64,000 nt of DNA from Monarcha castaneiventris obscurior. Its lineage: Eukaryota; Chordata; Aves; Passeriformes; Monarchidae. The translations under genes and the position numbers were made by a program. The stretch spans positions 6,261,001-6,325,000 of the forward strand of contig JAMPIT010000230.1 of NCBI GenBank assembly GCA_026261815.1. The letters run 5' to 3'. Shown here piece by piece: positions 10,925 to 22,363 of the stretch. The notes beneath the pieces are model-generated. The model was not told the origin of the DNA. It made no database searches and was given only the letters and a program-made list of their open reading frames with translations. Positions within the stretch are counted from its first letter, which is position 1, and each line of letters starts with the position of its first letter.

Positions 10925-13900
10925 CTGCACTTCTTGCACAGTTAGAACTGGCTCAATTTTTAAGTTACAATAAAGCAACTGCCTTCTATTATTCTAAAAT
11001 AATGTTACTGCTGAGGTTTTTTTTTTATTGCAAGACAGGAGTGAGACTGCAGTATCAGGTCACTGCTGTGGAAAAGAAGGGATCTGAGGAATCACACAGA
11101 AGAGTCGGGAGAGGGGGCATTTGAAGTGAACACAAAGGGAGAAAACCAAAATGAATAAAGTTAGCGTGATCTTCAAACAGAAACAAACGTCAGAGGCAAA
11201 GGAAAATAAAAGAAAGCAAACTTGGTTTGTTTAGCCACCAAGACTAATTCCCCTTCCTGTTAGAAAAGACCTTCATAGATCAAAGTATTAGAGCGTTCTG
11301 AATTTCACTTTGGCTACCAGTGATATCCTGATTAGATTTGTATTTAAACAGAATTCTCATACATTTCAATTATCAGAATCATTGGAGCCAAGTGCTCTTT
11401 CAAGTTAGACCTAAATTATCCATTCTCTAACAGAAAGTGAAAAGGCATACAATATTGATACCCAACATTGTTCTGCAAAGCCATATATACTTTTAGCAGT
11501 CATGAGCATAAAGAGAAGCAGTCTGTCTTCATATAGTTCCACTGGCAACTTAACACTTGCTACAGCAAACAAAAGCAAGCTCATTCTTGGCTTTTAACTT
11601 TTTTAATATCCAAAGGCTAGGCTTTCATCCTAGTCTTCAAAATTTGTCTTCAGAATAATTCCTCCTGTATGCCCAAAATGATAAAAGAAAATAATTAAAA
11701 GATACTACAAAAGGTACTGATTATCATATATTTGGGCTAGGCACCTTCTAAAAACAAGTGCCCTTCATGGCGTGCCATTTGAGGGGTAAAACCAGATGTA
11801 CCCCAAACCAGGGGTCTCTTCAAACAGTGATGTGTGATCTAGGGAGTTGCACATTTCCAAATTCCTAGCAGTGAGCAGGAATGTAAATATCTATTGGTAC
11901 AGCCCTGAAAGATAAACATTCACTGCTACCTAGAAACACCTCAACACCTCCCATACACAAGAAAGAAAAATGAAAGGTATCTCCATAACAGGTCTGGGCA
12001 TCAACGGGAATTGTACCTGCCTTAAGTGCACATGGACATATACAAGGTGAGAACATTCATTATTCACTCAAAACTCATCAAACTATGAATTTTGTAAATA
12101 CACACTTTTCTGCCTTAACACCTGCATTTTGACTCTAGGATTTTTAAATTACAAAGGTTTTTTTGGTTTTTTTGCAAGGTAGTTCCATATTGTCTCAACT
12201 TTTACTTGCTGCTGTTCAGTAGACCCTAGGGGTCATGCTCTTACTATGTCTTACACTGTCTGTAAAATCATGAAGAACATGCAGGATGATATGGAGAATT
12301 CATCAACACAGTTTTTCAGCACATAGTCTTCCAGATTATACCATCCTCCTACCTCCCAGAATTTTACTGCTCAAAGATTACTCTGAATCGCAGTCAGTGA
12401 GACAAATTTCATCAGTGCTTGATGCCATTGTGGACCTTTGATCGTTCTGTGGCTGCTCCCATCCTCCCTGTCCTGCTGCTGAAAGCAGCCTCTTTGCACT
12501 CACTGTGTTTTCTCACAAATTCCTTCCACACTATCTGCTCAAGATTCTACTTCTATTCCCAGACACTTCCCTTATTACAGCAATTTTCTCTAAAGGATGA
12601 TGCTGTCTACCTCATCTGCAAGACACAGTAGAAAGCAAAGATGCTTAAAAATGTCACGATCATCCAGCTATATCCTTCACACATATCTCCTGCTCAATGC
12701 CATCTATAGGTCCCAATTTCAGTGTGGTACTGCATGCAGTTACCTGGGACAGAGATCGCTATTTCCTCATCTCACAAGATGTATCTTTGAAACCCTAATA
12801 ATAATAACGCACAATAGTAACAATTAAATACCAAAGACTGCAACTTTTCCCTTATCCTGATGAAATTACAAGTGAAACAAATCTACTATATATTTCTAAT
12901 ACCACACCACCAACATATCTGAATGATGGTTTTCTATTGCTTGACAGTTTAAATAATTTTAGAAAAATGTTGGGTGAAATATTAGGTGCACACATGCTGT
13001 TTTTACTGAATACTTTGTCTGTAAGGTAGGATAACCCTATTCACAATTCACTTTTCTTTTGCACAGAAAAATAACAGAAATTATAGTGTGAATTTACTGG
13101 TCAGGTTCAGGTCTTATTTCAAGCAGGTAGAATGTCTGGGCTGGAAAATTCAGATGTAATTCATATATACAGTGTGTCCTCTTGGGATCTTATAGGGTGT
13201 AAATGTCCATTATCCAGTTCTACCTCACCAGGTGAAATTCCGGAGTCAGAACCTCACTTTGCTTCTCATCAGTGAGAAGGAAAAACATCAAAGGACCTTC
13301 AATTGCTAGAGAGAAACCAGGTCATCATCATTATCAGTAGTAACAGCTCTAAATGGATGTACAAAACTTTTGTAGAGTTGGAAATGTGGCACAAACAAGC
13401 TCAGATGCAAACTGTTTTGTATTATCCAAAGCCTCTGTGCACAGCATTTTTCCTTTTTAACCCTCCTGTACCAAACAGCAGCTCTTTAAAAGGATACCAG
13501 CAGTTCCCCTGCCATTTTTGTGGCAATATTTAGTATTCATAGAGGCACGTTTCAAGGTGTCAGTAGCTGCAGCTGTCCTTATTTGTGTGGTCCCAAAAAT
13601 CAGGTTTGAATAAGACTTCTACTTCTTATATGGCCTGGTGAGTCTGTCAGCCTGCAGCCCCCAAATTTAGCAGATGGCCGTGTTCAGCCAGTGAGCCACG
13701 GGAATGACAAAGAACAGGAACCCTCTCTCCTTACACCATTCAGGAGGCACTGAAGCACAGTTCTGAGTAGGGGCTCCAGGATATTTATATATATAAAGGG
13801 AAAATAATAAAAAAAAAATCATTCTTAATTCTAAACTGTTTAATCACTTCAGTCGAGATGATGAGCTAAGTCAGGCCATTCCACCTGCCCCTACTATTTA

Positions 13901-15439
13901 GATGTCTCACATGACAGCCAGTGTCATCCTCTACAATAATCTCTGTAGGACAGAAAGAAAACCAAACACACACCTTCCATTTCAAATTATTTTTAGTAAG
14001 TTGTATGAGTCATCTTTGTCAATATAACCCAGAGGATAATGAAAGCCTTCAGAAAAGCTAACTCAGGTTACTCTTTCCATCAGACCATTAAGCATGTCCA
14101 GAATTCTTTAAGTCATGCTGTCTTTTTTTTTTTTTGCAAATGTTGTTAAGCTTTGTAGCCATGTTCCTCAAATAAGAAGATATCTGATTTTTCTTACATA
14201 TGTTACTTGCAATCAGGAAGAAGAAAAAATGTGCAGGAGCAATCTTTAGGCTCTCTGTTTTGGTATCTTCATTTGATTCAGTACATAGCAAGAGATGCAA
14301 CACACATGTTTAGAAATAGCTTAATTGCTACCAAGGACTTATTTTTGTATTATTTTTGTATCATCTTGTATTTGGCTCTTTCCCAGCCATGCTAAAACAA
14401 CAGCAGTGGATGATAGCAGGCAATGTCATAAACATTTTATATTGTATGTATAAAATAATTTGTATTAATATCTCTACTTCTCTCCTTTAAAATCTTCTTT
14501 AGCAGTAAAAGAGGCAATATCATCCTAGCTGGACATCAAGTAACTCATCAGTGCAATGAAGGCAGTCTGCTTCCCTCTTGTTTAAGACCATCTTCTGACT
14601 CAGACATCATCTTGTTGGTTTACACTTAATTTACGTCATTATCTTTTCAAGCATAAAAAAGATGATAACTTCTTTGCTACTTAAATAGAGACTCTGGACA
14701 TAACCAAACACTCCCCACAGACAAAAAAGAAAAAATCTCCTGGTTAACGTTTTTTTAGTTTGTCTTTGCCTGTGAAAACCAAAAAAAAAAAAAAAAATCC
14801 AGACCACACTGTAAGGATATTTCTCATTTCTCCTTTGCCTTAGGCCGAAGGCACCTGGGCCACTGAACAAGTAAATTTTCCCTCACCGATGACCAATTTT
14901 AGAGTTGTACCCCTTCGTGGTTGTTACTTGAGCCAGTTTAATTGCTCTTTAGCTCTTGCCTGAGGTTATGCCTGTTCCTGCCTCCAGTCCTCTTCCAAGA
15001 ATCCTCGCCTTAACATAAAGAAAGCAAGGGAATGTGATGGACAAAAAAAAAAGGACCAGAACAGCTGTCTGGGAAGCCAGAAAGATGGGGAAAGGGAAAA
15101 CAAGTTTGTGTTTCTTGAGGTTTACCAGCAGAGCACACACTGAAGCAGGGTGGGATGGGAACTTCTTCCTTCAGAATGATATTAAAGGTACTAAAATAAT
15201 AGTAATACAATTTTCCAGGCTTGGGTCTCAGTGGTCCATTATCATGAAAGAAAGCATGTAAAATACTCAGAGAACTGAAGAAAATGGAAAAAACAATTCT
15301 TTTACTAATCTGTCTTCATTTAGCCCAAAGCTGCCAGACGAAGTTCCTCTAACATATACTTCTAGTTTCTGTCAGTTAAAGATTTTGTGTTTTCCTGAGC
15401 TGGAAGTTGTAGCCAGACCACTGTATTTAACAACCTTTG
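10925..15439. other. AT-rich non-coding DNA, no gene seen
   Basis: Homopolymer runs lie at 14122-14135 (T) and 14781-14797 (A). Open frames at 12419-12827, 13303-13533, 14088-14395, 14631-14870 and 14949-15261 are short, mutually overlapping and without recognisable domains. No interspersed repeat was recognised. Confidence 0.6.
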
Positions 15440-15870
15440 CTGCATCTTTCTGTCTTGAATTTGTCCAATCTTTGCTTAAAGCTCTTTAAACATGTGATAT
15501 CCAAAACATCCTGCACCAACTAAATCCTCATTTTATTTTGCATTAGGAATTAAAAGTGCTTTTCTGCTGCCTAGTAATTTCATGGTGCCCCTACTTCTTA
15601 TTCTGTCGTAGCAGGGCACGATCAACTCCTTTCTGCATCCTCTAGATCATTTATAATCTTGTACATCCCTTTACATCTTTGCTGTTCACACCATTATGCA
15701 CATCATGAGACTCCTTTTTCCACAGGATGAAGAGATTTGGTGCATTCAGTCTCTGCCTGTACAGAAGCTGCTCAATTCCCCCGTTCAGGCTGGCACCTTC
15801 TTTGCAGCTCTTCCAGTTCCATCACATCCAGCTGGAGACAGGGTAACAAAAGCTGCACATAGCTTATGAA
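15440..15870 (-). mobile_element. Ancient, highly diverged CR1 LINE 3' region (minus strand)
   Basis: Read on the plus strand, this follows the reverse complement of an old amniote CR1 type, of the kind abundant in turtles and crocodilians. Landmarks in order are 'ctgctgcctagtaatttcat' (15567-15586), a 'ggtgcccctacttcttattctg' segment, 'gatcatttataatcttgtac', 'gattt..tgcattcagtctctgcctgtacagaagctgctcaat', 'tcttccagttcca' and 'agctgcacatagc'. The order and spacing match the end of the reverse transcriptase plus 3' UTR. Substitutions are dense and every frame is closed, so it is clearly older than the other CR1 copies here. Recognition is from memory of the consensus. Confidence 0.6.
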
Positions 15871-16239
15871 GCACAGGAACATCACAAGTTAGAGCCGGAA
15901 GGTATTTTCTTTTCTGTTCTGTTCCTTTTCTGGTAACTCCTTTTTGTTTGATGAAGTTGCATTTTTACAAGCTTCTGGGCTGAGTGCCAGCATGATGTGA
16001 GATGACTTGATGTTTTCAGTGTTATTCTTCTAAACTCTGACTTCTCAGCAGTCATGTGTCCTGTGGGATACCTTCCCGGGAAAGAAACGAATTGGCCATG
16101 ACTGAAGTGTCACTGCTACCTGTGTACCAGCCACCTCTGCTATAGATATCATCTCAAAGCAAGTGTTGCTGCTCTGGAAAGGTCCCTGTGGGAGAAGGCA
16201 GGTCCACACCATGGCTGAGCAGCTGCATTAGACATCACA
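15871..16239. other. Non-coding spacer
   Basis: Nothing recognisable. One CpG-containing patch ('cttcccgggaaagaaacgaa', about 16072-16091) has no further support. Confidence 0.5.
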
Positions 16240-16440
16240 GTATTCTAATGTAATTAGAAAACAGCTGGGAAGGAACAGTCAATTGTTTTTTGGCAGTCAC
16301 GGCCAATTTTGCACCAATGCAAATGATGAATCAAATCCTGCAAGTTTACTATATCTGCTGAGAGCATAATGGCAGAAGCCATGCTAATGATTTTAAATCT
16401 TGTTTATGCCATTTTTGGCTGATGGAGTAGTCCCCTGTCC
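16240..16440. promoter_or_regulatory. Candidate regulatory element with homeodomain dimer (P3) site
   Basis: A perfect inverted repeat TTCTAAT-GTA-ATTAGAA (16243-16259) contains TAAT-N3-ATTA (16246-16256). That is the P3 arrangement bound cooperatively by dimers of paired-class homeodomains. About 130 bases on, 'atgctaatgattttaaatcttgtttatgcc' adds further ATTA/TAAT cores. The stretch is repeat-free and closed in all frames. The binding factor and activity are inference. Confidence 0.35.
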
Positions 16441-16959
16441 CCCAGAAGCCTCCCGTGTGAAGGAATTCTCATACACTGCACCATAACACCTATGGGGCAG
16501 GGGAGAGGAGAGCCAATCTGTAAGGTATGGAAATCAGGCAGCCACCTTTCAGCCACAGACTAAACATAGTATGTTCTTCCTTTCTGGAGAAAAACCCATG
16601 CTGTTGAGCCATGCATTACTCAGCCTCAGCAAATATAAAATTTTCAAGAGAGAGTAACACAAAGTACCCCATTACTACCAAGCTGCTCCCCCTTACTATC
16701 AAGCTGAGGCCAGCCACTAAAGAGTAACGCATCAGAAATATTCATCCAGGAGAACACCGTTATTCCTTTACATGTGTTCCTCATACCAGTTCTTTTAACA
16801 AATATCTAGCTCTCTTAAAACTATCACATATAGCCTGTAAACTATCATCTGCTCCTAAAACGTGCAACTTTACTGTCTTGATGATGATAATCTCTAGGGC
16901 CACATTCTCTTGCTGAGGCCCCCCACATGATCTTCCAAAATTATTGCATGTGTCAGTTG

Positions 16960-17500
16960 GGATTGAAAATGCTTCATAGGAGGATAACTTCTAAAAGCAT
17001 ATTTTTGCCTTTGTAGCAGTTCCTGTTAACATGAACAAATGGAATCCACTTAGCAATGTTTGCATAAGTGCAAACTTTGAGATAAAGACGTTAGAAACAA
17101 CATCTCAAAAGGGCCCTTTGCCCTTCTTGTTCTGGCCCCAAAATAGCTGCATGTAAGTCTTGGGAAGGCAGTATTTTTGGCCAGATAGTCAATAATTTTA
17201 ATAGAATTAGCATGGGACAGAAATGCCATCCAAAAATGGATTCATGTTTAATCTGGTAATCTGATCCCATATGGCACTTTAAAGAGTGGGAGGAATTAGT
17301 GTTTGCTGCTTAAAGAAATTACCCAGAAAATGACTGCTGAAGACAGACCAAATAGTACCTCATCAGCATTCAGTGTGAAAAAGGCAAACAACACAGGAAC
17401 AAGAGAAGTTAAAAGGTGAGCCAGCAAAGAAAGCCAAAATTTGTTCCTGCATGGCTGGGAAAGGGATAACAATCAGATGATAAAGGCAATCTCACAAAGT
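16960..17500. promoter_or_regulatory. Candidate conserved non-coding element
   Basis: Repeat-free, non-coding DNA of evenly mixed complexity, with motif-like words such as 'caatgtttgcataagtgcaaactttga' (17055-17081), 'gtcaataattttaatagaattagc' (about 17188-17211) and 'gataacaatcagatgataaag'. This is the texture typical of vertebrate CNEs, but fewer CpGs are retained than in the 7.1-kb and 26.6-kb candidates, so the case is weaker. Confidence 0.25.
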
Positions 17501-17929
17501 ACTGGATATAAATAAAGAGGAATTAGAATATATTGCACAGGAGGGTAGAAGGCAGTTTAAAAGCCCAAGCTAACAATAAGCCAAGCTCCATCCTTAAATG
17601 CCCATTCACCTTCTCTGCAGTTCCGAGAAGGTGTTAAGAATGCACAGTTTTGTCCAATAGTTATCCCTAATCATCCTAGTACGGGAAGAAAAGGTCTGGG
17701 GCACAAGGATCATAATGACAAACTTGGTTCTGACACTCCACTGTGCTTCACGTCACAGTTTCAGGACACATTTCTGGGAGGCAAAACAGGCCAAACTCTT
17801 TCTGCCTTCGTCCCTCAGTACTGCAGATGTTTGTCTGTGTGACCTTGTGGTGAACTACATCGAGAAATTGAACTTACAACTAATCCTGTTAAAGAACTAC
17901 AGAAAAGGACTGAGCACAGTTTTAATATA

Positions 17930-18250
17930 GCTGAGGTCAACCAGTTCATCTATAGCCCTGCAAAAAGTGGCAATGGCACAATTGAGGAGCCACCCCTGGA
18001 GTGAACAGTTGGAGCTAAATGGAATAAACAGATGGAGTTGAAGAGGAGAAAAGCGGGAACAGCTCACGCTGCCTTTGATGCCAAGAGCGACGTCCGCAGA
18101 AACACAGCCTCAGCTCCCAGTTTGTGCTGTCTCTGGAAGTGTGTTAATATCTGCATAAACACAGTAAATATGGTCTTTGTGCTAAAAAAGAATTGTAATG
18201 GCCAGAGAGAATAAAAATAGCTGAGGGATGAAATGTGATGAATATCCAAA
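17930..18250. promoter_or_regulatory. Candidate conserved element with CpG cluster and GACGTC core
   Basis: Five CpGs fall within about 45 bases (18053-18096; 'aagcggg', 'cacgct', 'gcgacgtccgc') in otherwise CpG-poor DNA. The cluster contains GACGTC, the core of a cAMP-response-element-like site with non-consensus flanks. A plus frame (18032-18214, 60 codons) and a minus frame (18064-18249) cross it, and neither is recognisable. Conserved non-coding element, non-coding exon or a small promoter are all possible. Confidence 0.3.
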
Positions 18251-21200
18251 ACACTTCAGATTCGGGCAGGCAGCACAATGATGTCATGATGCCTTTTCTG
18301 TTCTTCGTCTATCAGCTAGCCTGACCTGCCCCATGCTGGCAAACCTCTTCTCATGACATCGACCTTTCACTTGGCCCATCCCCAAAAATCCTATGAGATA
18401 TGAGGAGCCCTTCTCTTTTACTGAAATTGTGGAAACTGAAAGGCACCAAAACAATGGCTAGCAAAGTTGCAGCTGAACCAGTGCATGGCTTGTGGCTTGC
18501 AAATATATTTGGTGTTTCTATACCTTGACATAGACATGTAGCATAGGTTAAAAACCAAAGAAAAGCTATTTTGACCCTTCACACCTCTCTGGAAAAGAAA
18601 GCATTTAGCAGAACAAAAAGGCTGTTGTAAAATGAAATAAGATGTGACTGTTCCCACACAGGGATTACACAAAATACACCCCTAAAGAATTATTCTGTTG
18701 CTTACTTCTGGGGTAAGAATACAGGATTTATCTGTAAAACCAGCTCAGACCAGGGCAGTGCAGTGGCTAATGAAACCCATGCCAATATATGTCCAAATCC
18801 TTTCCTTTGTGTCACCAGTTCAAGCACACCAATTTGTGACAGAGCTACGAAATGAAAAATCACAGCCCAGTGCACAGAGATAATATAGACAATAACTAAG
18901 CTTTTGCTGCGTGCTTATGCACACATGCAGCACCCAGCATTCAGCCCAGGCAGAGCTTGGCTGGCTCACCAAAGCCAACAGCCCTGAGATAAAGAGTCCA
19001 AACTGGGGGCAGGAAAAAAAAAAGTCTCTTAGGTGCAAGCTACAAATACAAAACCCCACAATACTTTTCAACTTTTATCCTGTGGTTCTGAACAGGCACA
19101 GGCTCTGGGTTCTGTGCCAAAGTCCAATGGCTATGGTATTACATCCCAAATGGATATAATTTTCTATTTATATATATTCTCTCTTTAGGTAATATTTTCT
19201 TTATATATATTTTCTCCCTTTTCTCTTTATTTTATAAAGTCAGTAAGTTGCAGAGTAAAACATTTTTTGTTTTGTTTATGTGGCAATTGAGGCAGAGGGA
19301 GGACAATATACCTTTTTCTCTAAAAAATTAAAAATTCTTGCGAGATTCTCTAAAATTAACTGTAACTTAAGTGCCCATAGAAACTTAAAGTGTCCTCACT
19401 TAATCATCTGGGTTTCCACAGTCCATGGCTAGTCTGGGTGTCAGAGCAACAATGACCTGTGCCCATTTTAAAAATGTCTTTGACAAATGAAAAAAAAAAA
19501 CCCTCCCACATTTATGAGAAGAGTATTTACTCACCAAGGGAGTAAATCAATGCAGGTGTCTGTGCATGTTTGGCCTTGCCTACCTTTCATACAATTTTCT
19601 ATCTGTGAGAGGCAAAGCTGCAACACACTCTTGGGGTCCCTTTCACTAAGGACTGGCCACTTCTGGCATCTCCCCCAGTCTCATGCCACATCCGACACAT
19701 TTACATGGTTTTATGTGGATATAGATTGAGACTGGAAAGGTTATGATTTGCCAGGCTGGACAGAACTGGGCTGGATAGAGCCAGGCTAGAGGCCTTCCCT
19801 AATTAAAAGCACCCAGGTATCACCAGTGACACCTTCCAGGCTGTACTTGATTTCCCTTCTTCCATTTTCCCTTTCCCACCTCTAAAAGTCCTTTTTAACT
19901 CTTTGCAGAAAAATAGCAAATAGGTGAGCTGAGCTGACATAAAAGCAATTTCCCTACACTCACCTTCTTTGTGCTCAGTTCAGCCAAGATTTCCTTATTT
20001 CACCCATGAGAAAGGCAAAAACCACGTTCCTAAACCCAGCATTTTATTTGCCCAGCAGTCTACCAGGTTGTGTCACTATTAGAACATCCAGTTCACTAAC
20101 AGCACAGTGGTCACTTTCCATCAGCTTTTACTATAAAGTGTTTATTGACAGGTCAGAAAGGAAAAATGGCAGATTGAATAAACCAGAGCAACTGTAACTG
20201 TAATCCTTTGCTAAACATACCCCAGAACTGTCCTTCAAATTCTTCAGTGTGATTAATATGAGAATGTCAATAAATTATGGTTTTTATTTCAGGATTTGAC
20301 TAAAATAAGGATTATATCTTGCCTTTTTGACTGCAGTACTATTTTTTATGGTCTCTAGATTGTGTCCCTTGTTTGTGTTCTTTCCAGTTCAGGAGTTCAA
20401 GTTCTAGTGACTTTCTGCATGTCAGATAGAAATATCACCACTTTGCAACCCTGAAAGGAATCACATTTAGAAATCAAAAGGTTAAACTCTATTATCTGAA
20501 AAGACCAAGTTCCCTTTGCATCTCTGCAAGTCGATGGCTTTTATGCAAGTTCAGATTATTACTTAATATGAAAAGCAGAGGCTGGAAATGTGACAGGAGA
20601 TGTGCAAGACATGTCATGAAAAAAGTTGGAATTAGTGGATGGGTCTCATCAATCTCATCTTGTATTTGTGATGAAGACAGTGCAAAGTGAATATACACCT
20701 TTAATAAGAAAGAGAATGTCAAAAACATGACAGTTATAAATCCAAGGTCAACTGTAGCCTTCAAAGAGTTTTCTTAAGCAGTTGTGATGGATTCCCAAGT
20801 TGCTGGAAGTTTTACATAAAACAGGTTAACACTATATTACCACACGTTTCACAGCATAAGAATTCCAAGGCTTCCAGCACATACTTCTGAAGGAGATTAT
20901 AGAACCTTGGCCTCATTCTCGGTTCCCATGTTAGTTAAGCCATGAAGGGGTTCCCAAGTCAAACAGGAATGCTAAATTTTGCCAAGCAATGGCCATAATT
21001 TTCTTCTTTTGACTATTTATAAACAAAGCCAAAGCCCACAAAACTCTTGACAACATTACCACTGACTTTCAGAGAAAACACATAATGTCCTTTTCATCTT
21101 GGAGGCTGTGTAAGCATTCCACACCTTCATACACTGGTGAAGTTCAGCAGCTTTCAGGCTAGTATAGAGCAACTATTTAACAATTTAGAGCAAACCTACA

Positions 21201-22327
21201 CAATTCTTTAAAAGAAAATGCGAAGTCTACTCTAAAACAGCATTTCCAGGGTTATTTTAGGTAGGTGCAATGTAATCAGTTTCACAGTTTAACAGCATAT
21301 GTTTTGCCTTCAATCTCTATATAGTCCCTCTGAGAACATAACCTTACATAACTTTTTTTTTATTATTATTTTAAAGATAATCCCTGAAAAAGCTTTACCT
21401 TGTTCTCCCACAGCTCTCTCAGTGAATCCCAAAGTCTCTAAAACCCATGTAAAGTCACCAGCCTCCAGGGAATGACACAGCAGTTCAGAATAGGTTTCCC
21501 AGAAAAGACAGCACCTTCAGGCTGCTGGCATTAAGCACCGCTTTTTGCTTCAGTTCCTGTAACTTCCCAGTTTCATCTTCCTCCCCAAATCTGCCATCAT
21601 TATCTCTACACCACAGCTCATTAGTTGCAGAAGTGGGCAACCTAGCTCTGTATTTTTCTCCTTGCACTGGCTTTCCATTATTCTCTGCCCATCCAAGTAT
21701 GTCTGTTCATTTCTAGCTCTTCTACAGTAGTTCATTCATGCCAAATCAGAGGACAGATGTTAGATACCAGAGCAGATAGACACACAGATGCATTTATGTG
21801 TGGGATTCCTCCCTATCTCCTTTATGAGAAATAATTTTTTTCCCAGCATATATTGGGAACAAAACCAGGAAAGCAAAAATACAAACAAATATTAATTCTG
21901 CAGAATTACCAGAACAGAGCATTTACACTTGTACTGGGGCTCATACTGGCATCAGTTATAAAACCGCACATCCAAGAACTGCAGCATGTGTCATGGTCTT
22001 ATTTCTAGCCACAGATTCCAAATTTTAAATCTAGTCTGAAAGACAATTTTCGTGGGCAACCCATCTCCTACTTGAAGGAGCACAACTTTTGGTGCAGTCT
22101 GTTTTCAGGGGACCTGATCCTTTGCTGCCTCGCCTTGATATCGATACTTTTGCACAAAAGGTATAATGTGCTACACTTCCTGCTGTAGCACTCACTCCAC
22201 TCTCCTCTCCTGCTGAGCAGGTGAAAATGAACAAAGAAGCTGCAAGGCTGCAGCAGAATAAATCCTTGCACTTGCATTTCCAAATCTTTTCTATTAGAAA
22301 CATAGCATTTAAAAGTCCTAGCAGAGA
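18251..22327. other. AT-rich non-coding DNA, no gene seen
   Basis: Short open frames (for example 18418-18672 minus, 18820-19071 minus, 20492-20764 minus) have no recognisable domains and most overlap frames on the opposite strand. No interspersed repeat or RNA gene was recognised. Confidence 0.6.
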
Positions 22328-22363
22328 AGAGGTTATTTTTAAATTAGAGGTTATTTTTAATTT
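22328..22363. repeat. Two-copy 18-bp tandem repeat
   Basis: AGAGGTTATTTTTAA(A/T)TT occurs twice head to tail (22328-22345 and 22346-22363) with one mismatch, suggesting recent local slippage. Confidence 0.9.
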
